A DNA stretch of 64,000 bases from Pseudomonas putida (GTDB lineage: Bacteria; Pseudomonadota; Gammaproteobacteria; Pseudomonadales; Pseudomonadaceae). The notes under the pieces are model-generated. The model was not told where the DNA came from and ran no database searches. It saw nothing but the letters and a program-made list of their open reading frames with translations. Of this stretch, positions 18,030 to 27,347 are shown one piece after another. Each line of letters opens with the position of its first letter. The first letter of the stretch is position 1. A program made the translations under genes and the position numbers. The stretch covers positions 2,790,001 to 2,854,000 of the forward strand of contig NZ_CP026115.2 in assembly GCF_009883635.2 (NCBI RefSeq), in the 5' to 3' direction.

Positions 18030-18848
18030 ATGACCACGCTTGTTACCCGCGACGGCACTTCGATCTATTACAAGGACTGGGGCAGCGGAAAACCGGTGCT
18101 GTTCAGCCACGGCTGGCCGCTGGACGCCGACATGTGGGACTCGCAGATGGAGTTCCTGGCCAGCCGCGGCTACCGCGCCATTGCCTTCGACCGTCGAGGC
18201 TTCGGCCGTTCGAGCCAGCCATGGACCGGCTACGACTACGACACCTTCGCCGACGACATCGCCCAGCTGATCGAACACCTCGACCTGCGTGACGTGACTT
18301 TGGTGGGTTTCTCGATGGGCGGCGGCGATGTCAGCCGCTACATCGCTCGCCACGGTAGCGAGCGGGTGGCCGGCTTGGTGCTGCTGGGTGCGGTGACACC
18401 GGTGTTCGGCAAGCGTGAAGACAACCCTGAAGGTGTCGACCTGTCGGTATTCGAAGGTATCTGCGCCGGCCTGCGTGCCGACCGGGCGCAGTTCATCGCT
18501 GATTTCGCCACACCGTTCTATGGCCTGAACCATGGGCAGCAGGTGTCTCAAGGCGTGCAGACCCAGACCCTGAACATTGCGCTGATGGCGTCGATCAAGG
18601 GCACCCTCGATTGCGTGACTGCGTTCTCGGAGACCGACTTCCGCCCGGACATGGCCAGGATCGATGTGCCGACCCTGGTGATCCATGGTGACGACGACCA
18701 GATCGTGCCGTTCGAAACCACCGGCAAGCAGGCGGCGGAGCTGATTCGCGGGGCGAAGCTGAAGGTGTATGCCGGCGCGCCGCACGGGTTTGCCGTGACT
18801 CATGCGCAGCAGCTCAATGAAGACTTGCTGGCGTTCCTCCAGCGGTAA
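18030..18848 (+). CDS. alpha/beta hydrolase of the non-haem chloroperoxidase/esterase family
   Basis: A 272-residue alpha/beta hydrolase with the triad Ser95 (GFSMGGGD), Asp223 (IHGDDDQIVP) and His252 (APHGFAV), and the oxyanion HGWPL near residue 27. Length and motifs match the cofactor-free haloperoxidase/arylesterase group, which hydrolyse esters and can make peracids. It has no signal peptide, so it is cytoplasmic. AAGGAG lies 9 bases before the ATG. It sits in the run that starts with ycaC-like gene 1. Confidence 0.9.
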   Translation: MTTLVTRDGTSIYYKDWGSGKPVLFSHGWPLDADMWDSQMEFLASRGYRAIAFDRRGFGRSSQPWTGYDYDTFADDIAQLIEHLDLRDVTLVGFSMGGGDVSRYIARHGSERVAGLVLLGAVTPVFGKREDNPEGVDLSVFEGICAGLRADRAQFIADFATPFYGLNHGQQVSQGVQTQTLNIALMASIKGTLDCVTAFSETDFRPDMARIDVPTLVIHGDDDQIVPFETTGKQAAELIRGAKLKVYAGAPHGFAVTHAQQLNEDLLAFLQR

Positions 18849-18857
18849 TCGAGGGAG

Positions 18858-18911
18858 GCATTCGCGGGTAAACCCGCTCCTGTAGGAGCGGGCTTGCCCC
18901 GCGAAGAGGCC
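18858..18911. repeat. compact REP hairpin
   Basis: Two REP arms (GCATTCGCGGG and CCCCGCGAAGAGGC) lie almost back to back around CCCGCTCC-TGTA-GGAGCGGG. It follows the alpha/beta hydrolase stop and may act as a transcript-end hairpin. Confidence 0.7.
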
Positions 18912-19045
18912 TGCCCAGCCAGCACAAATCTTGAACAGGGCTAACCTTCTACGACCCACCGCACATCCGTGCAATCCCTGGCCTTGCACCCACCTGCATG
19001 CTCTGCAGTTGCGCCTGCCGCCGCCGCACCCAGATGGAGAAGCCC

Positions 19046-21028
19046 ATGCCCCAGGACCGCAACGACAAGACCCGTCGCCAGTTCCTCGCCACCAGCACCG
19101 TGCTAGGTGCCGCCGGCGCCCTCTGGTCCGCACTGCCCTTCACCGGCCAAGCCGGTTCCGCCCACGCATCCACCCAAGGAGGCTCCATGACCGCCGACCT
19201 GATTCTGTTCAACGGCAAATTGCACACCGTTGACCGCGAAAAGCCCACCGCCACTGCCGTCGCCATCAAGGACGGCCGCTTCATCGCCGTGGGCAACGAC
19301 GCCGAGGCCATGGCCCACAAGGGCACCACTACGCAGATCGTCGACCTCAAGCAGCGCACGGTGATCCCTGGCCTGAACGACTCGCACCTGCACCTGATCC
19401 GTGGTGGCCTGAACTACAACCTGGAACTTCGCTGGGAAGGCGTACCGTCGGTGGCCGATGCCCTGCGCATGCTCAAGGACCAGGCCGCACGCACGCCGAC
19501 GCCACAGTGGGTGCGCGTGGTCGGTGGCTGGAACGAATTCCAGTTCGCTGAAAAACGCATGCCGACCCTGGAAGAAATCAACCAGGCCGCGCCGGACACC
19601 CCGGTGTTCCTGCTGCACCTGTACGACCGCGCACTGCTCAACCGCGCTGCGCTCAAGGCCGTCGGCTACGACAAGACCACCCCGAACCCGCCGGGTGGCG
19701 AGATCCAGCGCGACAAGTTCGGCAACCCGACCGGCATGCTGATCGCCCGCCCCAACGCGATGATCCTCTACGCCACCTTGGCCAAGGGGCCGAAGCTGCC
19801 ACTGGAATATCAGGTCAACTCCACCCGCCAGTTCATGCGCGAGCTGAACCGCCTGGGCCTGACCAGTGCCATCGATGCCGGCGGCGGCTACCAGAACTTC
19901 CCCGATGACTACTCGGTGATCCAGGAGCTGGCCGACAACAACCAGCTGACCGTGCGCATTGCCTACAACCTGTTCACCCAGAAGCCGAAGGAAGAGCTGG
20001 ACGACTTCCGCAAATGGACCTCCAGCGTCAAGTTGCACAGCGGCACCGACTTCCTGCGCCACAACGGTGCGGGCGAGATGCTGGTGTTCTCCGCCGCCGA
20101 CTTCGAAGACTTCCTCGAGCCGCGCCCGGACCTGCCGCAGACCATGGAAGAAGAGCTGGAGCCCGTGGTGCGCCACCTGGTCGAGCAACGCTGGCCATTC
20201 CGCCTGCACGCCACCTACAACGAATCGATCACGCGCATGCTCGACGTGTTCGAGAAGGTCAACCGCGACATTCCGTTCAACGGCCTGCCGTGGTTCTTCG
20301 ACCACGCCGAAACCATCACCCCGCAGAACATCGAGCGCGTGCGTGCCTTGGGCGGCGGCATCGCCATTCAGGACCGCATGGCCTTCCAGGGTGAATACTT
20401 CGTCGATCGTTACGGCGCCAAGGCTGCCGAGCAGACCCCGCCGATCAAGCGCATGCTCGAGATGGGCGTGCCGGTGGGTGCCGGTACCGATGCCACCCGC
20501 GTGTCCAGCTACAACCCGTGGACTTCGCTGTACTGGCTGGTCAGCGGCAAGACCGTTGGCGGCATGGAGCTGTACAAGGAAGGCCTGGACCGCGACACCG
20601 CACTGCAGCTGTTCACCCAGGGCAGCGCCTGGTTCTCCAGCGAGCAGGGCAAGAAGGGCCAGATCAAGGTAGGCCAGTTGGCAGACCTTGCGGCATTGTC
20701 GCTGGACTTCTTCAGCGTCGATGAAGAAGCGATCAAGGGCATCGAGTCGGTGCTGACCATTGTCGATGGCAAGGTCGTGTACGGTGCCGGCGAATTCGAC
20801 AAGCTCGGCCCGCCGCAGGTGCCGGTGCTGCCGGAGTGGTCGCCGGTGGTCAAGGTGCCGGGGCATTGGCGCGTGGGCACGCCATCGCTGGCCGCAGCCG
20901 TGCACCAGTGCTCGGGGCCGTGCGGGGTGCATGCGCACAGCCATGACAAGGCGCGTCAATCGAGTGTGCCGGTCAACGATTTCCAGGGCTTTTGGGGGGC
21001 TTTGGGCTGCTCGTGCTTTGCTTTCTAA
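19046..21028 (+). CDS. Tat-exported metal-dependent amidohydrolase (YtcJ/AepA-like)
   Basis: A 660-residue amidohydrolase-superfamily enzyme with a twin-arginine signal (TRRQFLATSTVLGAAGA, residues 10-26), so it should be exported folded to the periplasm. After a leader ending near AHA, a composite-domain start (LILFNGKLHTVDREKPTATA) leads into the metal motif PGLNDSHLHL and a late DHAETITP segment. This is the amidohydrolase 3 layout of YtcJ/AepA proteins. The substrate is unknown. I chose the ATG at 19046, just after GGAGAAG; ATG 19034 is also in frame. A strong terminator follows. Confidence 0.86.
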   Translation: MPQDRNDKTRRQFLATSTVLGAAGALWSALPFTGQAGSAHASTQGGSMTADLILFNGKLHTVDREKPTATAVAIKDGRFIAVGNDAEAMAHKGTTTQIVDLKQRTVIPGLNDSHLHLIRGGLNYNLELRWEGVPSVADALRMLKDQAARTPTPQWVRVVGGWNEFQFAEKRMPTLEEINQAAPDTPVFLLHLYDRALLNRAALKAVGYDKTTPNPPGGEIQRDKFGNPTGMLIARPNAMILYATLAKGPKLPLEYQVNSTRQFMRELNRLGLTSAIDAGGGYQNFPDDYSVIQELADNNQLTVRIAYNLFTQKPKEELDDFRKWTSSVKLHSGTDFLRHNGAGEMLVFSAADFEDFLEPRPDLPQTMEEELEPVVRHLVEQRWPFRLHATYNESITRMLDVFEKVNRDIPFNGLPWFFDHAETITPQNIERVRALGGGIAIQDRMAFQGEYFVDRYGAKAAEQTPPIKRMLEMGVPVGAGTDATRVSSYNPWTSLYWLVSGKTVGGMELYKEGLDRDTALQLFTQGSAWFSSEQGKKGQIKVGQLADLAALSLDFFSVDEEAIKGIESVLTIVDGKVVYGAGEFDKLGPPQVPVLPEWSPVVKVPGHWRVGTPSLAAAVHQCSGPCGVHAHSHDKARQSSVPVNDFQGFWGALGCSCFAF

Positions 21029-21046
21029 GCTGAGTTGATGTGAAAA

Positions 21047-21073
21047 GGGGGCCAGTTACTGGCCCCCTTTTTT
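21047..21073 (+). terminator. intrinsic terminator after the amidohydrolase
   Basis: GGGGGCCAGT-T-ACTGGCCCCC followed by six T bases. This is a strong rho-independent terminator; A bases upstream make it partly bidirectional. Confidence 0.92.
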
Positions 21074-21087
21074 GTTCCTTCAGTGCT

Positions 21088-21180
21088 GGCCTCTTCGCGG
21101 GACAAGCCCGCTCCTACAGGTACCTCGCAAACCTCAAGGTAGAGGTGACCCAGTAGGAGCGGGCTTGCCCCGCGAAGAGG
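21088..21180. repeat. REP palindrome pair
   Basis: Inverted REP units GGCCTCTTCGCGGGACAAGC and GCTTGCCCCGCGAAGAGG lie between the convergent amidohydrolase and MFS genes. Confidence 0.85.
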
Positions 21181-21195
21181 TCGGAAAGGCCAGTA

Positions 21196-22794
21196 TCAAT
21201 GGTGAGCCTTGTGCTCCCCCCCGGCCAACAGATGCCGAATCTTCACCTCGACCCCATCGGTCTGCAGCATCCGCACCCGCGCCTCGATCTTCAACTCACC
21301 CCGGGTCACCCGATGGTGATGCCGCAAATGCTCCAGCCACGACTCCTCGAAGAAGAACTCAAGCCAAAGCGCAGGGTCTGCACTGTCCCGCATCAACCCC
21401 CACGACAACGCGCCATTGCGCTTGCGCATCGCCTCCAGCTCCCGCGCCGCCTGCTGGAACGCCTCGGCCTTGGTCGGCTCGATGTGGTACTCCACCGTCA
21501 CCATGACCGGCCCGCTTTCCTTGTCCATGTCATCGCTCAGCAGCGGTACCGGCCAGTGCAGCGACGGCGTCAGCTCCTCGGCTTCGGTTTCCGGCAGGGT
21601 GACCTTGCAGGTCAGCAACGTACCCAGCGCCAGGCCGCCGGCTGCCAGCAACAGGCTCAGGGTGATCGACGCATGACTGGCCAGCGTACCCCACAGCAAG
21701 CCGCCGCTGGCCATGGCACCGAAGAACACCAGGATGTACACCGACAACGCCCGCGCCCGTACCCAGGCCGGGACCGAGGTTTGCGCCGCCACCTGCAGGT
21801 TGGACAGCACCGCGATCCACGCCGCACCGCTGAGCAGCATCGCCGGCAGCAATACGTAGAAGCTGCGTACCAGCGCCAGGGCCAGCAGGAACAGGGCATA
21901 CAGCACGCTGGCAAACATCACCAGGCGGTCGCGGCTGATGCGCTCGCGCAGGCGGGGCAGCAAAGTGGCGCCGGCTACCGCACCGATGCCGATAGCCGCC
22001 AGCAGCAGGCCGAAGTCGGCCGCAGTGCCGTGCATCTCACCGCGCACGATCAACGGCAACAGCGAGGTCCCGGCGCTGGCGCAGAAAAAGAACGCTAACG
22101 CCCGCAACAGCACGGCCTGCAAGGGTTTGGCACTGCGCGCAAAGCGCAGGCCGGTGCGCATGGCGCCGACGAAGCGCTCGGCCGGCAACAACGGCTCCTT
22201 CACCTCGCGCTTCCATAGGAACAGCACCAGGATCACCCCGGCGAAGGACGCGGCATTCAAAGCGAACGTCAGCCAAGGGCCGACCATGCTCACCACTACG
22301 CCTGCCAGCGCGGGGCCGATTGCGCGTGACACGTTGATGCCGACGCTGGAAATGGCCACCGCGTTGGCCAGGTCCTCCTTGCCCACCAGCTCCGGCGTCA
22401 GTGCGCTCCAGGCCGGCATCATCAACGCGGTGCCGATGCCCAGGGCCAATGTCAGCACCAGCAGCAGGGGGACATTCATCAGCCCGAGCAGCGTCAGGGC
22501 CGCCAGCACCACGGCCACCGATGACATCCACAGCTGCACCAGCAGCAAGTAGCGGCGCTTGTCGACAATATCTGCCGCCGCGCCGGCCGGCAGGGCGAGG
22601 AAGAACATCGGCAGCGAACCGGCCACCTGGATCAGCGCCACGTGCAGTGGGTTGGTCGACAGCGTGGTCATCAGCCAGCCGGCGCCTACCTCATGCATCC
22701 AGGTGCCGATGTTGGAGGCGATGGTGGCAATCCACAGCATGCGGAAGGTGGTGTTGCGCAACGGGCTCCAGGCACCTGAAGGGGATGTACTCAT
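21196..22794 (-). CDS. MFS exporter of the EntS/MFS_3 type with C-terminal soluble domain
   Basis: A 532-residue major facilitator protein. About twelve membrane segments (SPLRNTTFRMLWIATIASNI at the start, PAWSALTPELVGKEDLANAV in the loop region) are followed by a soluble tail of about 110 residues (VTVEYHIEPTKAEAFQQAAR, HHHRVTRGELKIE). The tail looks like an antibiotic biosynthesis monooxygenase fold, as in PF05977 proteins. The ATG at 22794 is one base beyond the oprD-like stop, so the two are cotranscribed. The substrate is unknown. Confidence 0.86.
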   Translation of the reverse strand: MSTSPSGAWSPLRNTTFRMLWIATIASNIGTWMHEVGAGWLMTTLSTNPLHVALIQVAGSLPMFFLALPAGAAADIVDKRRYLLLVQLWMSSVAVVLAALTLLGLMNVPLLLVLTLALGIGTALMMPAWSALTPELVGKEDLANAVAISSVGINVSRAIGPALAGVVVSMVGPWLTFALNAASFAGVILVLFLWKREVKEPLLPAERFVGAMRTGLRFARSAKPLQAVLLRALAFFFCASAGTSLLPLIVRGEMHGTAADFGLLLAAIGIGAVAGATLLPRLRERISRDRLVMFASVLYALFLLALALVRSFYVLLPAMLLSGAAWIAVLSNLQVAAQTSVPAWVRARALSVYILVFFGAMASGGLLWGTLASHASITLSLLLAAGGLALGTLLTCKVTLPETEAEELTPSLHWPVPLLSDDMDKESGPVMVTVEYHIEPTKAEAFQQAARELEAMRKRNGALSWGLMRDSADPALWLEFFFEESWLEHLRHHHRVTRGELKIEARVRMLQTDGVEVKIRHLLAGGEHKAHH

Positions 22795-22795
22795 G

Positions 22796-24058
22796 TCAGA
22801 AGCTGCCTTTGAGTGGGTATTCGATGATCAGGTAGATACGATCAATGTCATCGCCCGCCTGGGCCTGGTTGGCGCGGTGGCTGACGTGGGAGAACGACAG
22901 GCTCAGGTCTTTGGCGGCGCCCGACTGCACCACGTATTTCAGGTCGACATCGCGCTCCCAGTGCTTGCCGCCCTGGCCGTACTGGTTCACGTAGGCGCCG
23001 CCCGCAGGCGCATGACTGCCGTCGATGCCGCGGCCGCTGACGTAGCGGCCCATCAGGCTCAGGCCCGGGACGCCGAGGGTGGCGAAGTTAAGGTCGTAGC
23101 GCAGTTGCCACGAGCGTTCGCCGGGGCCGTTGAAGTCGGCGTACTTGATCGAGTTGGCCAGATAGATGGAGTCGCCACCGACGAAGTCGAATGGAGTGTC
23201 GCCCTCGACCTTCTGGTAAGCCAGGGTCAGGGCCTGAGCGCCGAAGCTGTACTTGGTCAGCAGACTGTAGGCGAGGGTGTCGATCGCTCCGGCGCTGGCG
23301 TTGCCGGTGTCGCGGGTCTTGTAGAGATTGCCGTCCAGGCGCCAGTTGCCCTCGGCCAGGTTCAGGTTGAGGTAGGCCTGGCGCCAGGTGTCCTCCAGCT
23401 CCCCGGTGTACAACGCAGCGCCGAACGGCCCGTGCGGCGCGAAGGTGGCACCGGCCAGGCTGATGGCGCGGTTGCGGGTGGTGGCGCCGTAGCCGCTGAA
23501 ATCGTCGTGGGTGGAGCTGTTGTCCTGGTTGTTGAAGGCCGTGAAGCGTCCGGCCTGCAGTCGCCAGTCGGGCAAGTCGGTGTTATCCACGAACCAACCG
23601 GTGGCGTACTCCGGGTGCAGGCGCTTGTCGCCGGTATCGAACACCGGGGTTTCCACGGTCATTTCGCCATAGCGCAGCTGGGTGTTGCCCAGGCGCAGCT
23701 TGAGCGCGGCACCGGCGCTGGAGTAATCGGATTCGGCGCGGCCATCGCTGTCACGGGGCAGCAGGCCGGTGCCGGCATGGCCACGACCGCCGTCGAGCTT
23801 GAGACCGAGGAAACCGTGGGCGTCGAGGCCGACACCGACCGTGCCTTCGGTGAAGCCGGAGCGAACCTCGCCGATGAAACCCTGGGCCCATTCCTGGCGG
23901 TAGTTCTGGCCGCTGGCGGAGGGCGAGCGGAAGTCGCTGTGCAGGAAGTAGTTGCGGCTGAGCAGCGACCAGCCGGGTTCGTCGGCCTGGCTGAGTGCCG
24001 GGTACAGGGCGAAGATGGCGAGCAGGGCGCGGCCTGGTCCGTGAGTGGCGCGGATCAT
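22796..24058 (-). CDS. OprD-family outer-membrane porin
   Basis: A 420-residue outer-membrane channel for small organic acids or amino acids. A signal peptide (MIRATHGPGRALLAIFALYPALSQA) is cleaved before DEPGWSLLSRNYFLHSDFRS, the usual OprD start. The rest is a beta-barrel with short alternating strands and a C-terminal aromatic residue (EYPLKGSF). The start at 24058 is set by the signal peptide; the frame is open further upstream. It is followed directly by the MFS gene and preceded by a LysR gene on the same strand, giving a likely LysR-porin-exporter unit. Confidence 0.92.
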   Translation of the reverse strand: MIRATHGPGRALLAIFALYPALSQADEPGWSLLSRNYFLHSDFRSPSASGQNYRQEWAQGFIGEVRSGFTEGTVGVGLDAHGFLGLKLDGGRGHAGTGLLPRDSDGRAESDYSSAGAALKLRLGNTQLRYGEMTVETPVFDTGDKRLHPEYATGWFVDNTDLPDWRLQAGRFTAFNNQDNSSTHDDFSGYGATTRNRAISLAGATFAPHGPFGAALYTGELEDTWRQAYLNLNLAEGNWRLDGNLYKTRDTGNASAGAIDTLAYSLLTKYSFGAQALTLAYQKVEGDTPFDFVGGDSIYLANSIKYADFNGPGERSWQLRYDLNFATLGVPGLSLMGRYVSGRGIDGSHAPAGGAYVNQYGQGGKHWERDVDLKYVVQSGAAKDLSLSFSHVSHRANQAQAGDDIDRIYLIIEYPLKGSF

Positions 24059-24152
24059 AGGGGCTCCGGGGGGCGATGATCCGGGACTGTGGAGGAAGGA
24101 TAGGCCAGAGGTCTTGTAAGCGTGTGCTGGATGCTCGACCTGCTCGGGCAAC

Positions 24153-25010
24153 CTAAGGCTTGAATGCCTGCGCAATCGCCTCGATCACCACGCGCACCCG
24201 GGCCGTATGCCGCACGTCCTCATGGGTCACCAGCCAGATGTCGTAAGGCTTGCCCTGCGCCCAGACCTGCTGCAGGCCATCCCGCTCCCCCAGCGGTACC
24301 GGCAGTTCACCCAGGCCGATGCCACTGGCCAGCGCCCGCCGCACCATCAACCCCGAGGTGCAGGTCATGGCAATCCGGCCTTGAGCAATCGGCTCGCCCG
24401 CCAGTGTCACCTCCTTGCCGCTGTCCAGATATGGCTGGTAGACCACCAGCTCGTGCCCGGCAAACGCGCTGCCTGGGGAGGGTTCGCCGCACCGCTGCAA
24501 ATACTCGCACGACGCAAACAGCCCGCTGTGCCAGCGCGCCAGCCGCCGCACCACCAGCTCGGGGTTGTCTGGCTTGTGGGTACGCACCGCGATATCGGCC
24601 TCGCGCTGGCTCAGGTTGAGCATCTGCGTCGAGGCCTGCAGTTGTACTTCAATCCCCGGGTGATCGAGGCGCAGTCGGGCGACCGCCGGAATGATGAAAT
24701 CGAGCGCAAAGGAGTCGGTGGTCGTGACCCGCACCACGCCGCTCAGGCGCTCATCCATGCCGAGGATCTGCCTCTGCAGACCGGCAGCGGCGGCTTCCAT
24801 CTCGAGCGCCGCACGCATTGCCACCTCGCCTGCGCTGGTCAATGAATAGCCGCTGGACGTGCGCAGGAACAGGGTTGCGGCCAGCGCACTCTCCAGCGAT
24901 GCGAGCCGACGGCCCACGGTCGCCTGATCCACACCCAGGCTGCGGGCTGCTGCTCGCAAGGTCTGCTCGCGGCACAGGGCAAGAAAGACACGAGTATCGT
25001 CCCAGTTCAT
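24153..25010 (-). CDS. LysR-family transcriptional regulator
   Basis: A 285-residue LysR regulator with the N-terminal helix-turn-helix (DTRVFLALCREQTLRAAARS, LGVDQATVGRRLASLE) and an effector domain (VVRVTTTDSFALDFIIPAVA). The start MNWDDTRVFLALC at 25010 is typical of this subgroup. It lies 94 bp upstream of the porin gene on the same strand, and 130 bp from the divergent YbfB-type MFS gene, so it may regulate either or both. Confidence 0.88.
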   Translation of the reverse strand: MNWDDTRVFLALCREQTLRAAARSLGVDQATVGRRLASLESALAATLFLRTSSGYSLTSAGEVAMRAALEMEAAAAGLQRQILGMDERLSGVVRVTTTDSFALDFIIPAVARLRLDHPGIEVQLQASTQMLNLSQREADIAVRTHKPDNPELVVRRLARWHSGLFASCEYLQRCGEPSPGSAFAGHELVVYQPYLDSGKEVTLAGEPIAQGRIAMTCTSGLMVRRALASGIGLGELPVPLGERDGLQQVWAQGKPYDIWLVTHEDVRHTARVRVVIEAIAQAFKP

Positions 25011-25140
25011 CAAGGCTGGTCCTCGGTGATGCATGAATGCAGGGTAGTGATGAGAAATCGCTGCGTTTATTCAGCGTTCGACGACTTTATGCTTTTCCCA
25101 TCGTCATCAACAAGCGCCGTATCCGGCGCAAGGGAAGATC

Positions 25141-26340
25141 ATGAGTCACTCGACACCACGGGCGCCCTGGCTGCCGATCTGGGCCGGGCTGTGTGCCAGT
25201 CTGGTCGGTATTGGCCTGGCGCGGTTTGCCTATACACCGCTGGTTCCGGCGTTGATCGATGCGCATTGGTTCGCCAGTTCGGCGGTGGTCTATCTCGGCG
25301 CGGCCAACCTCGCGGGCTATCTGATCGGGGCCCTGGTCGGCAGGCCACTGGTGGCGTACTGGTCGAGTGCATCGGTACTGCGCGGCATGATGCTATTGGT
25401 CAGCCTGGCGTTCCTGGCGTGTGCCTGGCCGCTGTCGGTGAGCTGGTTCTTCGGCTGGCGTCTGCTCTCAGGGGTGGCTGGCGGGGTGATCATGGTGCTG
25501 GCGGCCAGCGCGATACTGCCCCATGTCGCGGCTTCGCGCCGTGGGCTGGCCAGTGGCGCGATCTTCCTCGGCATCGGCCTGGGTATCGCCGGTGCCGCCA
25601 GCCTGGTGCCTTGGCTGCTGGGCAAGGGGTTGCAGCAGACCTGGCTGGGGCTGGCCGCGCTGTCGCTGCTGCTGACGGCCAGTAGCTGGGCTGGCTGGCC
25701 GGGCGAGCAGGCGCATCCGCCGGTGGCCGAGGCGGCGCAGCAACCTGTCGCCTCGCCCGCGATCTTCGTACTGTTCGGCCAGTATGCGCTCATGGCCATG
25801 GCACTCGTGGCACCGATGATGTTCCTGGTGGACTACATCAGCCGTGGCTTGGGCGCAGGCACCCATGCCGGGGCAGTGATCTGGGGGCTGTATGGCCTGG
25901 GGGCAATTGCCGGGCCGGTGATTTACGGGCTGTTGGCCGACCACCTGGGGCCGCGTGCTGGCATTCGCCTGGTACTGCTGGCGCAACTGGCGGCCTTGGC
26001 GGTGTTGCTGGGCTGCCATGACCTGCGCCTGTTGGGTGCTGCCGCGCTGTTGATCGGTTCGTTCCCGCCGGGCATCGTGCCGCTGGCTCTGGCCAGGGTG
26101 CATCAGCTGGTCGACGGCCATGCCCGGCAGACCGCGACCTGGAGCAGGGCGACAGTATCGTTCGCCAGTTTCCAGGCGATTGCCGGTTACGCCTATTCGG
26201 CACTGTTCGCTTTCAGCGGTGGCCATTATGCGGTGCTGTTCGCCGTGGCGGCCGGAGCAGTGCTGCTGGCGCTGCTGGTCGACCTGTTGCTCAAAGAGCG
26301 TCAGGCCATGTCGCTGATTGCGAACTCTTCGGCCAGGTGA
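25141..26340 (+). CDS. YbfB/YjiJ-family MFS transporter
   Basis: A 399-residue inner-membrane major facilitator with about twelve hydrophobic segments. The N-terminal pattern GLCASLVGIGLARFAYTPLV and the loop ANLAGYLIGALVG are typical of the YbfB/YjiJ group. The start follows AAGGGAAG. The last 40 bases overlap the 3' end of the convergent LysR gene. It is divergent from another LysR gene. The substrate is unknown. Confidence 0.88.
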   Translation: MSHSTPRAPWLPIWAGLCASLVGIGLARFAYTPLVPALIDAHWFASSAVVYLGAANLAGYLIGALVGRPLVAYWSSASVLRGMMLLVSLAFLACAWPLSVSWFFGWRLLSGVAGGVIMVLAASAILPHVAASRRGLASGAIFLGIGLGIAGAASLVPWLLGKGLQQTWLGLAALSLLLTASSWAGWPGEQAHPPVAEAAQQPVASPAIFVLFGQYALMAMALVAPMMFLVDYISRGLGAGTHAGAVIWGLYGLGAIAGPVIYGLLADHLGPRAGIRLVLLAQLAALAVLLGCHDLRLLGAAALLIGSFPPGIVPLALARVHQLVDGHARQTATWSRATVSFASFQAIAGYAYSALFAFSGGHYAVLFAVAAGAVLLALLVDLLLKERQAMSLIANSSAR

Positions 26341-27212
26341 TCGATCAGTGCCCGCACCGACGGCAGCAACCCACGCCGCGACGGGAATATCGCATGCACG
26401 ATGCCGCACCGCGGGTGCCAGTCCGGTATCAGCTCCACCAAACGACCGGCCGCCAGGTCCTCACGCACCGCCACCCGTGGCAGGTGCGCAATACCCACTC
26501 CAGCTACCACGAAGTGACGCAGGGCGAACAGGTCGTCCGTCACCATGCGCGGCGTATGCGGGATGACGATGCTGCGGCTGCTGTCCTCGCCCTGGAACAG
26601 CTCCCATTGGTACTCGCGCTGAGCGCTGCCCCAATGCAGGCTTGGCAGCGTGCCGAGCAACTTTGGGTCGAAGCCTTTCGGCAGCTGTTCCAGGTATTGC
26701 GGCTGGCCGACCAGGCACTGGGTGCTGTTGCTCAGCACCTTCATCACCATGTCGGTGTTTTCCAACGGCGGAAAGCGCACACGCAGCGCAATGTCGAACC
26801 CTTCGTGCAGCAGGTCGACGCGGCGGTTGGTGCTTTCGATGAACAGCTCCACCTGTGGGTACTTGAGCATGTAGCGGGTGAGCATCGGCCCGACCCAGGA
26901 GTTGAGCAGGGTGGTCGGGCAACTGATGCGCACCAGGCCGCGTGGTTCGCTGCGGTTACGCTCAATGATCTCTGCTGCACCTTCGGCTTCCACGCGCATG
27001 GCCAGGCAGCGGTTGTAGTAGGCCTGGCCGATCTCGGTCAGCGAGCAGTGGCGGCTGGTGCGGTGCAGCAGCCGCACGCCCAGGCGGTCCTCAAGGTCGG
27101 CGATGCGCCGGCTGAGCTTTGACTTGGGCATGTCCAACGCCCGCCCGGCCGGGGCGAAGCCACCGTGCTCTACAACCTGGGTGAAGTAATAGAGGGAGTT
27201 GAGGTCTTCCAA
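26301..27212 (-). CDS. LysR-family regulator divergent from ycaC-like gene 2
   Basis: A 303-residue LysR regulator (helix-turn-helix FTQVVEHGGFAPAGRALDMP, KSKLSRRIADLEDRLG; effector domain with LVRISCPTTLLNSWVGP). It starts with TTG at 27212, 8 bases after GGAG. Its start is next to the palindrome CGTTCT-N6-GGAACG at 27217, which is conserved upstream of ycaC-like gene 1. It is the best candidate regulator of both genes. Its 3' end overlaps the MFS gene by 40 bases on the other strand. Confidence 0.9.
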   Translation of the reverse strand: MEDLNSLYYFTQVVEHGGFAPAGRALDMPKSKLSRRIADLEDRLGVRLLHRTSRHCSLTEIGQAYYNRCLAMRVEAEGAAEIIERNRSEPRGLVRISCPTTLLNSWVGPMLTRYMLKYPQVELFIESTNRRVDLLHEGFDIALRVRFPPLENTDMVMKVLSNSTQCLVGQPQYLEQLPKGFDPKLLGTLPSLHWGSAQREYQWELFQGEDSSRSIVIPHTPRMVTDDLFALRHFVVAGVGIAHLPRVAVREDLAAGRLVELIPDWHPRCGIVHAIFPSRRGLLPSVRALIDHLAEEFAISDMA

Positions 27213-27216
27213 CGGT

Positions 27217-27347
27217 CGTTCTCCAGATGGAACGCTAAGGGCAATTTTCGCAGTCTACCGCCGTAAAGGTGATGATTTTAATCTGTGTCCATCAACGCGA
27301 AACACCCCGGATTGCTGAAAAATTCATAAACCTTAGGAGCACAGACC
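27217..27347 (+). promoter_or_regulatory. conserved promoter block of ycaC-like gene 2
   Basis: This is the divergent region between the LysR gene (TTG at 27212) and ycaC-like gene 2. It has CGTTC-N8-GAACG at 27217-27234 and CCATCAACGCGAAACACCC at 27289-27307, both shared with the block at 16807-16935. CCTTAGGAGC before the ATG is the ribosome-binding site. Confidence 0.7.
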
